A stretch of DNA of 64,000 nt from Pseudomonas sp. HN11 (GTDB taxonomy: Bacteria; Pseudomonadota; Gammaproteobacteria; Pseudomonadales; Pseudomonadaceae): the NCBI RefSeq assembly GCF_021390155.1, contig NZ_CP089985.1, positions 5,907,501 through 5,971,500 of the forward strand, written 5' to 3'. The translations under genes were made by a program, and so were the position numbers. The notes below the pieces were generated by a model. It had not been told where the DNA came from. It did no database searches and saw only the letters and a list, made by a program, of their open reading frames with translations. Of the stretch, positions 44,143 through 52,445 are shown piece after piece (position 1 is the stretch's first letter; every line of letters begins with the position of its first letter).

Positions 44143-45111
44143 TTAAGGCGCTTTGGCCACGGCGGCGGGTGGCGTCCAGATCACGTCCTTGATGCTCAAG
44201 GGTTTGGGGATCAATTTGAGTTGGTAGAAGCTGTCGGCGATTTTCTGCTGGGCGGCGACCACTTCCGGGGTCAGGAACAGTGCGCCGTAGCCTTGGCGTT
44301 TCACCGAGGTCAGGGTGATGTCAGCCGGCAGGCCGAGCAGCGGTGCGACTTGTTCGGTGACTTCCTGAGGATTGGCCTTGGACCATTCGCCCACGGCGCG
44401 CACTTCTTCCACCAGCGCCTTGATCACTTCCGGATGTTGTCTGGCGTAGGGCTTGGTGGCCAGGTAGAACTGATGGTTGTCGGCGATGCCGGTGCCGTCA
44501 CGCAAGGTGCGCGCTTGCAGTTGTTTCTCGGCGGCAGCCTGGTACGGGTCCCAGATCACCCAGGCGTCCACACTGCCACGCTCGAACGCGGCACGGGCAT
44601 CGGCGGGCGGCAGGAATACGGTCTGCACGTCGGTATATTTCAGGCCGGCGTCTTCCAGGGCGCGCACCAGCAGGTAGTGCACGTTGGAACCTTTATTCAG
44701 GACGATTTTCTTGCCCTTGAGCTCGGCCACGGATTTGATCAATGAGTCTTTCGGCACCAGGATCGCTTCGCTGGTCGGCGCGGGTGGCTCGTAGGCCACG
44801 TATAGCAAATCGGCGCCAGCGGCCTGCGCGAAGACCGGCGGGGTTTCGCCGGTCACGCCGAAGTCGATGGAGCCGACGTTCAGGCCTTCCAGCAATTGCG
44901 GGCCGCCAGGAAACTCGGTCCACTGCACGTTCACGCCTTGGGCAGCCAGGCGTTTTTCCAGGGACCCCTTGGCCTTGAGCAGCACCAGCGTGCCGTACTT
45001 CTGATAACCGATGCGCAAAGTCTCGGCGGCTTGAGCTTGAACAATGGCGCCGAAGGACACAGCCGCAGCAAACAGTGCGACCAGACCACGGCGCAAGATG
45101 ACAGTGCGCAT
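44143..45111 (-). CDS. ssuA: Aliphatic sulfonate-binding periplasmic protein
   Basis: A 322-residue binding protein with a signal peptide ending VQAQA-AE and the SsuA/TauA-type fold ([44 protein letters not shown]). It captures alkanesulfonates for SsuBC. It sits between ssuE and ssuD in the usual Pseudomonas order. Confidence 0.95.
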   Translation of the reverse strand: MRTVILRRGLVALFAAAVSFGAIVQAQAAETLRIGYQKYGTLVLLKAKGSLEKRLAAQGVNVQWTEFPGGPQLLEGLNVGSIDFGVTGETPPVFAQAAGADLLYVAYEPPAPTSEAILVPKDSLIKSVAELKGKKIVLNKGSNVHYLLVRALEDAGLKYTDVQTVFLPPADARAAFERGSVDAWVIWDPYQAAAEKQLQARTLRDGTGIADNHQFYLATKPYARQHPEVIKALVEEVRAVGEWSKANPQEVTEQVAPLLGLPADITLTSVKRQGYGALFLTPEVVAAQQKIADSFYQLKLIPKPLSIKDVIWTPPAAVAKAP

Positions 45112-45206
45112 GGCGCTCTCTCCAAATAATGCGATGAGGGGGTTGGCTGCACCTGCTTGGCCGTTGGCGGCTGAGTAAGGTGAGTTTTTTTACAGTTCGG
45201 TGTGGC

Positions 45207-45800
45207 TTAAATGCTCCAGCGAGCACTCAACAAACGTTCATTCAACACATGGGGGTCCAGCGGTTTCGGGCGACGAGCCATGGCGCCGTAAAGCGTTTCC
45301 AGGGCTTCGTGCAAACGCTGTTCAAGTACCGGCACCAATTGTGCCTGGGCACTGCCTTCGCCGTACGCGATCTGACTGTCTTCGGCAAAGATACCGTGGA
45401 GCAATTCCTGGGCTTTCAGGGCTGACAGCACCGGCTTCAAGGCGTAGTCCACGGCCAGCATGTGGGCGATGCTGCCACCTGTGGCCATCGGCAACACAAT
45501 CTTGTGGGCCAGGGCACGTTCGGGCAGCAGGTCCAGCACGGTCTTCAGCGCACCGGAGAACGAAGCCTTGTACACCGGCGTGGCGATCACCAGGCCATCT
45601 GCATTAGCCACTTGCTGCAGTAGATCGATGACCTTCGGGCTGTCGAAGCGCGCATGCAACAGCTCCTCAGCCGGGAAGTCCCGTATCTGGTAACTCACCA
45701 CTTCTACGCCTTTGTCTTGCAACCACTGACGGGTTTTATCCAGCAACACCCCGGAGCGGGAACGCTGGCTGGGACTGCCTCCAAGTGTTACGACCAACAT
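45207..45800 (-). CDS. ssuE: NADPH-dependent FMN reductase
   Basis: A 197-residue flavodoxin-like FMN reductase that supplies FMNH2 to SsuD. Visible: [15 protein letters not shown] (FMN phosphate loop), [14 protein letters not shown] and [14 protein letters not shown] chose the ATG at 45800, with AAGGA about 9 bases upstream; a longer frame to 45863 adds nothing family-like. It is the first gene of ssuEADCB(F). Confidence 0.95.
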   Translation of the reverse strand: MLVVTLGGSPSQRSRSGVLLDKTRQWLQDKGVEVVSYQIRDFPAEELLHARFDSPKVIDLLQQVANADGLVIATPVYKASFSGALKTVLDLLPERALAHKIVLPMATGGSIAHMLAVDYALKPVLSALKAQELLHGIFAEDSQIAYGEGSAQAQLVPVLEQRLHEALETLYGAMARRPKPLDPHVLNERLLSARWSI

Positions 45801-45956
45801 GCAGGGATTCCTTGAGCAGGTGTCGGCGGTTCGCTGTGCGGCGATGGCGCCAAGATGGAACAAACCTTATCAGCAGATTCATATATCTTTAAATCTTATT
45901 TATTCATTTGTTTATTCTTTAAAGGAATATAAGACTTATCAATCTCCATACAAAAA
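45801..45956 (-). promoter_or_regulatory. ssu operon promoter region, AT-rich direct repeats
   Basis: The region upstream of ssuE is far more AT-rich than its surroundings between about 45880 and 45950. It holds repeated TTTATTC words (TTATTCATTTGTTTATTC, TTTATTCTTTAAAGG at 45911-45925), similar in style to LysR-type CysB sites. An AAAGAATAAA word recurs upstream of lsfA. Control by sulfate limitation via CysB is expected from the family; the sites are inferred. Confidence 0.5.
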
Positions 45957-45976
45957 AAGGCCGTCGAAACGGCCTC
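45957..45976 (-). terminator. Rho-independent terminator of lsfA
   Basis: GGCCGT / ACGGCC stem with a CGAA tetraloop, 19 bp beyond the lsfA stop, followed on the minus strand by TTTTTTT. Confidence 0.9.
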
Positions 45977-45994
45977 AAAACCCCTGCTATGTGA

Positions 45995-46633
45995 TCAGCG
46001 ATTCGGTTGTGGCGTCAGCCGCAGGTACGGCTTCACCGCGCGATAACCCTTCGGAAAGCGTTTATTGATTTCGTCCTCGTCCTTAAGCGACGGCACGATC
46101 ACCACTTCATCGCCGTCCTGCCAGTTGGCGGGCGTGGCGACTTTGTGATTGTCGGTCAACTGCAACGAGTCGATGACCCGCAGAATTTCGTGGAAGTTAC
46201 GCCCCGTACTGGCCGGGTAAGTGATAGTCAGGCGGATCTTCTTGTTCGGGTCGATCACGAACAAGGAACGCACGGTGAGGGTGTCACTGGCGTTGGGGTG
46301 GATCAGGTCGTAGAGGTCGGACACTTTGCGATCGGCGTCGGCCAGGATCGGGAAGTTGACGACAGTGTTCTGGGTTTCGTTGATGTCTTCGATCCACTTG
46401 TGGTGCGAGTCGACCGGGTCCACCGACAAGGCGATGGCCTTGACGCCGCGCTTGGCGAATTCATCCTTGAGCTTGGCGGTGAAACCCAGCTCGGTGGTGC
46501 ACACCGGGGTAAAGTCTGCCGGGTGGGAAAACAACACACCCCAGCTATCGCCCAGCCATTCGTGGAAACGAATCGTGCCGGCGCTGGAATCCTGTTCGAA
46601 GTCGGGGGCGAGATCGCCCAGTCTTAGGCTCAT
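45995..46633 (-). CDS. lsfA: 1-Cys peroxiredoxin LsfA (Prx6 type)
   Basis: A 212-residue 1-Cys peroxiredoxin that reduces peroxides. Peroxidatic Cys45 is in FTPVCTTELG, and there is no resolving Cys. LsfA was first seen as a protein induced by sulfate starvation in Pseudomonas, and it commonly lies near ssu genes, as here. It protects cells when cysteine and glutathione are scarce. Confidence 0.95.
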   Translation of the reverse strand: MSLRLGDLAPDFEQDSSAGTIRFHEWLGDSWGVLFSHPADFTPVCTTELGFTAKLKDEFAKRGVKAIALSVDPVDSHHKWIEDINETQNTVVNFPILADADRKVSDLYDLIHPNASDTLTVRSLFVIDPNKKIRLTITYPASTGRNFHEILRVIDSLQLTDNHKVATPANWQDGDEVVIVPSLKDEDEINKRFPKGYRAVKPYLRLTPQPNR

Positions 46634-46684
46634 GGTGTGGCTCCTGGTGAGTGCTTATGGAGCCCACTGTGCATGGATTGTGGG

Positions 46685-46735
46685 TTATTTAAAAAGAATA
46701 AATATCGATTTATCTAGACGATAAAAGAATATTAA
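46685..46735 (-). promoter_or_regulatory. lsfA upstream AT-rich dyad region
   Basis: An AT-rich block 52 bp before lsfA holds TTATTTAAAAAGAATAAATA and the dyad ATAAAT-ATCG-ATTTAT (46698-46713). The AAAGAATAAA word matches the ssu upstream region in inverse orientation. This is a candidate binding site for a shared sulfur-starvation regulator. The rest of the 272-bp gap to the OprD gene shows nothing clear. Confidence 0.45.
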
Positions 46736-46867
46736 AAATCTGTTCATTGGACGGATGCAAAGGCGAGGAGCAACATCGCTTCCAAGGTTCGAGAAGGCCT
46801 TGAGACGCTGTACACAGAAGGGTTCAAGAAGGGCCTGCGGGGGTTTGGCCTGACTTGAAAGCAAGAC

Positions 46868-46896
46868 ACCTTGCCCGGTGTTGCGCCGGGCAAGGT
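46868..46896 (-). terminator. Terminator hairpin of the OprD porin gene
   Basis: A perfect ACCTTGCCCGG / CCGGGCAAGGT stem with a short GCAACA loop, 10 bp after the porin stop. The T-tract is weak (GTCTTGC), but the long GC-rich stem is typical of porin gene ends. Confidence 0.75.
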
Positions 46897-46905
46897 TTTA
46901 CGCAG

Positions 46906-48279
46906 TTACTTGAACGCGTAGGTGTAGCTTACGATAACGCGGTTTTCGTCTTGATCGCGCGCGGCAGCAACATCGTTGCGCCACATAGCGTTTTTCCAAG
47001 CGACACCGACGTTTTTGAACAGGCCTTCTGGTACGACGTAGGCAACAGTAATGTCACGCTCCCACTCGGACTGGCCGGTGAACTCAGCGCGGCTACCGTT
47101 GACGGTGTCGATGTCAGTGCCTTTGAGGTACACAACACCGGCGGTCAGGCCAGGAACGCCAACTTTGGCGAAATCGTAGGAGTAGCGAGCTTGCCAGGTA
47201 CGTTCGCCAGCACGGGCGAACTTGGCGATCTGCATGTCAGTGGTCAGGTAAGCGGACGAACCGTCGCCTTGGTTCAACCAAGGGAAGTCGCTGCTACCGT
47301 TGCTGACTTGATAACCACCACCGAAGGTATGACCGGCAACGGTATACAGGAACAGGCCGCTGTACAGGTTGTTATCAACCTTGCCGCGACCGGAGTTGAC
47401 GCCGCTATAGTTGCCCGACGAGAAGTAGGCGGATTCGTGACCGTTTTTACCGTCGTCGGAGCTGTTGAAGTAACGCAGGTCAGACTTCAATACGCCAGGA
47501 CCAATGGCCCAGTTGTGGGTCAGACCCAGGAAGTGCTGCTTGTAGAAGTCTTCCAGATTGCCATAGTAGTACTGGGCAGTCAGGTCCTTGGTGATCTTGT
47601 AGTCGCCACCGGCGTAGTAGAATTTGTTGCTGTCACGCCAGCTAGCGCCACGGGAGTTTGCACCCGAGATCGACAGGTTGTCGACGTTGCTGGAGTTACG
47701 GCCTTTGGCTTTTTCGATCTGACCGGCAACCAGCGTCAGGTCTTTGTTGAGGTCGTTGGTAGTGATCTGGCCACCTTGGAAGGTCTGCGGCAGCAGACGA
47801 CCGTCGTTGGTCACGATAACCGGCAGCTTAGGTTGCAGAGTACCCAGCTTCAGTTCTGTCTGAGAGATCTTGGCTTTGGCAGTCAGGCCCAGGCTGGAGT
47901 AGTTATCAACGGCTTCGCCATTGGACTTGCTCGGGAACACGGTGCCGCCGTAAGACGAAGCAGTCGCGCCGTTGGTGCCGCCGCCGGAATCCAGGCGAAC
48001 ACCCAGCAGGCCGATAGCGTCAAGACCAAAGCCTACAGTGCCTTGGGTGTAGCCAGAGATGAAGCGCAAGTCGAAGCCTTGGCCCCATTCTTCTTGCTTG
48101 CTCTGAACTTTCGCAGCTTTGTTCGCCGGGCTGTTGACAGTGCCGTCACGGTTATCCGTATTGATGTAAAAGTTACGCAGCCCCAGTGTTACTTTGCTGT
48201 CTTCGATGAAACCGGCAGCGCCTGCTTGCTGGGCGATTGCGCCCAAAGCTACAGCCAAAGCCAAGGTGGACTTCTTCAT
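46906..48279 (-). CDS. OprD family outer-membrane porin
   Basis: A 457-residue OprD/Occ-family channel: signal peptide (MKKSTLALAVALGAIAQQAGA), then GFIEDSKVTLGLRNFYINTDNR, the standard family opening, and a beta-barrel of alternating strands ending VSYTYAFK. OprD channels take up small carboxylates, amino acids or aromatic acids. Specificity cannot be read, but the position between the ssu/lsfA genes and a taurine-type binding protein hints at an organosulfur or organic-acid substrate. Confidence 0.92.
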   Translation of the reverse strand: MKKSTLALAVALGAIAQQAGAAGFIEDSKVTLGLRNFYINTDNRDGTVNSPANKAAKVQSKQEEWGQGFDLRFISGYTQGTVGFGLDAIGLLGVRLDSGGGTNGATASSYGGTVFPSKSNGEAVDNYSSLGLTAKAKISQTELKLGTLQPKLPVIVTNDGRLLPQTFQGGQITTNDLNKDLTLVAGQIEKAKGRNSSNVDNLSISGANSRGASWRDSNKFYYAGGDYKITKDLTAQYYYGNLEDFYKQHFLGLTHNWAIGPGVLKSDLRYFNSSDDGKNGHESAYFSSGNYSGVNSGRGKVDNNLYSGLFLYTVAGHTFGGGYQVSNGSSDFPWLNQGDGSSAYLTTDMQIAKFARAGERTWQARYSYDFAKVGVPGLTAGVVYLKGTDIDTVNGSRAEFTGQSEWERDITVAYVVPEGLFKNVGVAWKNAMWRNDVAAARDQDENRVIVSYTYAFK

Positions 48280-48649
48280 GTACCGCTCCTCTCATTTCTA
48301 ATTTTTGTATTTCTTTGGTCTCGGGTCTGACGCCCTCGATCCACAGATGCGCGATTAGCGCCAGATAGTGACTACCAAGTCAATCGTAACCTTGTGTGTC
48401 TACTACCTTCGTCTAATCGCAGTTGATTTGGTCCCTGCAGGGTAATGAGTTTTTCATACACCCAAAAAGAATTGTTTCATTCTTTTTCATACGATTTGGA
48501 AATAAGCATTTTCATGACGCGGGCCAGTCAGGGTAGACGAACCGCTCCATAAGCTAATTCCTAAAGGGTATTTGTTAGCGCTTTTTTAGATCGATTAGTG
48601 TGGCCGTAATGTTGCATACGTCACCCACGATCAAAAAGGCGACGCCATC
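48280..48649. promoter_or_regulatory. 370-bp divergent regulatory region (OprD porin / TauA-like)
   Basis: No gene. Structured elements are a CCCTGCAGGG palindrome (48433-48442) and a perfect dyad AAAAAGAAT-TGTTTC-ATTCTTTTT (48464-48487). The AT-rich half nearest tauA contains CTAATTCC..GGGTATTTGTTAG. The AAAGAAT word recalls the ssu and lsfA upstream regions. These are candidate operators for joint control, inferred from symmetry. Confidence 0.5.
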
Positions 48650-49636
48650 ATGGCCAAACGCACATCCTCCCGTCAATTTGTTACAGTTTTTGTGTCACTA
48701 ATATTTTCTTTTGGTGTCAAAGCGGCCGATTTAACCATCGGTTACCAAACGGGCATTGACCCCAGCAAAGTCCCACAGGCCGAGGGCCTCTATGAGAAGG
48801 CCATTGGCGAGAAAATCGCCTGGCGCCGATTCAACAGTGGGCCGGAAGTCGTAACAGCGATCGCCTCCGGCGATGTGCAAATCGGCAATCTTGGTTCCAG
48901 CCCCCTTGCCGCAGCGGCTTCACGAAATCTACCCATCGTCGCCTTCATCGTATCGGCGCAGATCAATACTTCTGAAGCCTTGGTGGTCCGCAACGGCAGC
49001 GGTATCGACAAACCCGAAGACCTCATCGGCAAAACCATCGCCACGCCATTCGTCTCGACCTCTCATTACAGCCTGCTCGGCGCGCTTAAGCACTGGGGCC
49101 TGGGCACCCAGCAAATCAAGGTGGTGAACCTGCAGCCGGCCGAGATTGCCGCTGCGTGGAAACGGGGCGATATCGACGGAGCCTTCGTGTGGTCGCCGGC
49201 TTTGGGCGAAATCCGCAAGACCGGCAAGACCCTGACAGACGCGGCCCAGGTGGGTCGGTGGGGCGCACCGACGTTTGAAGTATGGGTGGCGCGTAAGGAT
49301 TTCGCGGAAAAACATCCTGACGTAGTGGCCAAGTTTGCCAAGGTCACGCTGGACTCCTTCGCCGACTACGCCGCCCATAAAGATGCCTGGACGGAGGATT
49401 CCGAGCCGGTACAGAAAATCGCCAAACTGACAGGTTCAAACGCCGCCGACATTCCAGAGCTGTTGGCCGGCACCACCTTCCCGGACGCCAAGGCGCAGCA
49501 GACCGACGCACTGCTCAAAGGCGGCACGGCGAAGGCGATTGGAGAGACGGCGAAGTTCTTGAAGGAACAGGGGAAGGTTGAGGTAGTGCTGCCGGATTAC
49601 TCAGCCTTCGTGACTGACAAATTTATCAGTCCGTGA
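48650..49636 (+). CDS. Taurine/sulfonate ABC transporter substrate-binding protein (TauA-like), orphan
   Basis: A 328-residue exported binding protein: signal peptide (residues 1-25, FVSLIFSFGVKA) and a TauA-type fold (LTIGYQTGIDPSKVPQAEG, WRRFNSGPEVVTAIASGDVQIG, GNLGSSPLAAAASR). The NSGPEVV and SSPLA words are closer to TauA than to SsuA. No tauB, tauC or tauD follows; a REP terminator and argA come next. It may feed the SsuBC transporter or one encoded elsewhere. Confidence 0.88.
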   Translation: MAKRTSSRQFVTVFVSLIFSFGVKAADLTIGYQTGIDPSKVPQAEGLYEKAIGEKIAWRRFNSGPEVVTAIASGDVQIGNLGSSPLAAAASRNLPIVAFIVSAQINTSEALVVRNGSGIDKPEDLIGKTIATPFVSTSHYSLLGALKHWGLGTQQIKVVNLQPAEIAAAWKRGDIDGAFVWSPALGEIRKTGKTLTDAAQVGRWGAPTFEVWVARKDFAEKHPDVVAKFAKVTLDSFADYAAHKDAWTEDSEPVQKIAKLTGSNAADIPELLAGTTFPDAKAQQTDALLKGGTAKAIGETAKFLKEQGKVEVVLPDYSAFVTDKFISP

Positions 49637-49644
49637 ACTGATCC

Positions 49645-49679
49645 ATGTGGGAGCGGGATTGCTCGCTCCCACATTTTTT
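49645..49679 (+). terminator. REP-derived terminator after the TauA-like gene
   Basis: An ATGTGGGAGCG / CGCTCCCACAT stem with loop GGATTGCT, followed by TTTTTT. It is a single REP copy 9 bp after the stop, at the border with the arginine genes. Confidence 0.85.
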
Positions 49680-49704
49680 GACCTGAGTCGTTCCCGAAAT
49701 CGGG

Positions 49705-51003
49705 TTACAGCGCCTTTTCGAAGATCTTCGAATTGCGCTGATAGTTGTACAGCGACGCCCGCGCCGACGGCAGGCGATCCACACTGCTCGGCACAAACCC
49801 GCGCTCACGGAACCAGTGGGCGGTACGGGTGGTGAGAACGAACAACGTCTTCAAACCCTGCGCGCGCGCGCGGGTTTCGATACGCTCCAGCAATACATCG
49901 CCACGCGCGCCATGGCGGTATTCCGGGTTCACCGCCAGGCACGCCAACTCGCCCGCGTCTGAATCCGCGATCTGGTACAGCGCGGCACAGGCGATGATCA
50001 TGCCTTCGCGCTCCACCACGCTGAATTGCTCGATCTCACGCTCCAGCACTTCCCGCGAACGGCGCACCAGGATGCCCTGCTCTTCCAGCGGGCTGATCAG
50101 GTCGAGCAAGCCGCCTACGTCCTCAATCGCCGCTTCACGCACCTGCTCGAATTGTTCCTGGGCCACCAGCGTACCGCCGCCGTCCCGGGTGAACAGTTCG
50201 GTGAGCAAGGCACCGTCTTCGGCGTAGCTGACAATATGACTGCGCCCTACCCCACCCCGGCAGGCCTCAGCGGCGGCGTCGAGCAATTCAGCCTGATAAT
50301 TGCTGCCCAGACGCTGTAGATGAGCCGGCACTTGTTGCGGGCGTAGTTCACGCACCAGGCGACCGTTTTCATCGATCAGGCCCATATCGGCGCCAAATAA
50401 CAGCAGCTTATCGGCACCCAGGTCGATGGCGGCGCGGGTGGCAACGTCCTCGCATGCCAGGTTGAAGATCTCACCGGTAGGCGAGTACCCCAACGGCGAC
50501 AGCAGCACAATGGAGCGCTCGTCCAGCAGGCGGTTGATACCCTTGCGGTCGACACGCCGCACTTCGCCGGTGTGGTGGTAGTCCACGCCGTCCAATACTC
50601 CGATGGGACGTGCGGTCACGAAATTACCGCTGGTTACCCGCAGGCGCGAGCCCTGCATCGGCGACGAGGCCATGTCCATCGATAGGCGCGCTTCAATGGC
50701 GATGCGCAGGTGACCGACCGCGTCGATCACACACTCCAGCGTCGCCGCGTCAGTGATGCGCATGCCTTCGTGATAAGCCGGGATCAGGCCACGCGCTTCA
50801 AGGCGCACTTCGATCTGTGGGCGCGAACCGTGGACCAGCACCAAGCGCACGCCCAGGCTGTGAAGCAGCACCAGGTCGTGGACGATATTGCCGAAGTTGG
50901 GATGCTCCACACCATCGCCGGGCAGCATGACCACAAAGGTGCAGTCGCGGTGGGCGTTGATGTAAGGAGACGCGTGGCGAAGCCAATTAACGTAGTCGGG
51001 CAT
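49705..51003 (-). CDS. argA: N-acetylglutamate synthase
   Basis: First step of arginine synthesis, acetylating glutamate with acetyl-CoA. The 432-residue classic bacterial NAGS has an N-terminal amino-acid-kinase fold (about 10-280; VLVHGSRPQIEVRL), which binds arginine as inhibitor, and a C-terminal GNAT domain (about 290-432; LACLAVNPEYRHGARGDVLLERI). The next minus-strand gene upstream is argE, 135 bp away. Confidence 0.96.
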   Translation of the reverse strand: MPDYVNWLRHASPYINAHRDCTFVVMLPGDGVEHPNFGNIVHDLVLLHSLGVRLVLVHGSRPQIEVRLEARGLIPAYHEGMRITDAATLECVIDAVGHLRIAIEARLSMDMASSPMQGSRLRVTSGNFVTARPIGVLDGVDYHHTGEVRRVDRKGINRLLDERSIVLLSPLGYSPTGEIFNLACEDVATRAAIDLGADKLLLFGADMGLIDENGRLVRELRPQQVPAHLQRLGSNYQAELLDAAAEACRGGVGRSHIVSYAEDGALLTELFTRDGGGTLVAQEQFEQVREAAIEDVGGLLDLISPLEEQGILVRRSREVLEREIEQFSVVEREGMIIACAALYQIADSDAGELACLAVNPEYRHGARGDVLLERIETRARAQGLKTLFVLTTRTAHWFRERGFVPSSVDRLPSARASLYNYQRNSKIFEKAL

Positions 51004-51138
51004 AGAACCTGGGCCTGTAATAAAAAGCAGCCGAAAAAGGATGAATCTTGAAAGCGCACAGCGGGCTGATGGTTATCGTCGGAACAGGCTTGGCGACACG
51101 CTCACTCTCCTTTTATGTACGAATAGGCAGGGGTTAAT

Positions 51139-52287
51139 TTATGCGGGTTTCAGGCAGTAATGCTCGATCAGCTCCCGCAATAGACGCACTGTAGGCGTCA
51201 AGCGTGACATTTCGAGGTATTCGCCCGGCTGGTGGGCGCAGGCAATGTCGCCAGGGCCGAGCACCAGGGTTTCACAACCAAGGCGCTGAAGATAAGGCGC
51301 TTCGGTGCCGAACGCTACTGCTTCGGCACGATGGCCGGTCAATCGTTCCGCCACCCGCACCAGTTCGGCATCTTCGGGTTGCTCGAACGGTGGCACTTCA
51401 GGGAACAGCGGCGCGTAGTCGATCTTGACCCGATGGCGTTCGGCCAAGGGCACAAGCTTCTGCCGAATGGCGTCGCGCAGCACCTGCGGGTCCATGCCTG
51501 GCAGGGGCCGTAGATCGAACTCAAGAGAACACTGGCCACAGATACGGTTGGGGTTGTCGCCGCCGTGGATGCAACCGAAGTTCAGGGTCGGTTGCGGCAC
51601 ACTGAATTGCGGATTGCGGTACTCGCGCTGCCAGGCCAGACGCAGACCGCGTAGTTCGCCGATAGCGTCGTGCATGGCTTCGAGGGCGCTGTGCCCCAGG
51701 CTTGGATCCGACGAATGGCCGCTTTGGCCGAGGATGTCGATACGTTCCATCATCACGCCTTTGTGCAGGCGGATCGGCTTGAGCCCGGTCGGCTCGCCAA
51801 TCACTGCTGCGCGGCCCAACGGGCGCCCCGCCTCTGCCAATGCGCGGGCACCGGACATGGAGCTTTCTTCATCACAGGTAGCGAGAATCAGCAGCGGCTG
51901 CTTGAACGGCTGATCCAACAACGGCAGCACCGCCTCGATGGCCAGGGCGAAAAAGCCTTTCATGTCGCAACTGCCCAGTCCTACCCAACGACCGTCGACT
52001 TCCGTCAGCTTGAGCGGATCGGTCTTCCACAACGCGGCGTCATAGGGAACGGTATCGCTATGGCCTGCCAGCACCAGCCCGCCGGGGCCGCTGCCGTAAC
52101 TGGCCAGGAGGTTGAACTTGCCGGGGCTGACTTGTTGGATGTCGATGGTGAAACCCAGGTCGCCCAGCCAACTGGCGAGCAAATCAATCACCGGGCGGTT
52201 GGTCTGGTCGAGAGACGCCTGGGTGCAACTGACCGACGGCGCGGCAATCAGCGCGGCGAACTGCTCTTTCATGGACGGTAATGGCAT
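51139..52287 (-). CDS. argE: Acetylornithine deacetylase
   Basis: M20-family metallopeptidase-fold enzyme that removes the acetyl group from N-acetylornithine. The 382-residue protein shows the metal and catalytic motifs LAGHSDTVPYD, LGSCDMKGFFA and ATCDEESSMSGA. I chose the ATG at 52287 (MPLPSMKEQF); the longer frame runs into the divergent promoter. Pseudomonas also recycles acetyl groups with ArgJ, so ArgE may be a salvage or parallel enzyme. Confidence 0.93.
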   Translation of the reverse strand: MPLPSMKEQFAALIAAPSVSCTQASLDQTNRPVIDLLASWLGDLGFTIDIQQVSPGKFNLLASYGSGPGGLVLAGHSDTVPYDAALWKTDPLKLTEVDGRWVGLGSCDMKGFFALAIEAVLPLLDQPFKQPLLILATCDEESSMSGARALAEAGRPLGRAAVIGEPTGLKPIRLHKGVMMERIDILGQSGHSSDPSLGHSALEAMHDAIGELRGLRLAWQREYRNPQFSVPQPTLNFGCIHGGDNPNRICGQCSLEFDLRPLPGMDPQVLRDAIRQKLVPLAERHRVKIDYAPLFPEVPPFEQPEDAELVRVAERLTGHRAEAVAFGTEAPYLQRLGCETLVLGPGDIACAHQPGEYLEMSRLTPTVRLLRELIEHYCLKPA

Positions 52288-52445
52288 ACGCGGCCTCTGG
52301 ACTTCCCGGATGAGCCCCACTATAGAGCCATCTGCACGACACAATAAACCGTTGCGGCACGTTGCCGGGCTCAGTCCTGTACACTGCACGACCTTGGCAG
52401 CCACTCTTTTCCCCGGCTGCGCTCCCGATCCTGGATGTACCGGCC

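Noticed and set aside
45801..45860. Sigma54 promoter before ssuE (TTGGC..GCCGCA with GG-N10-GC)
   Set aside because: The -24 part is acceptable but the -12 part is CCGCA rather than TTGCA; too weak to call.
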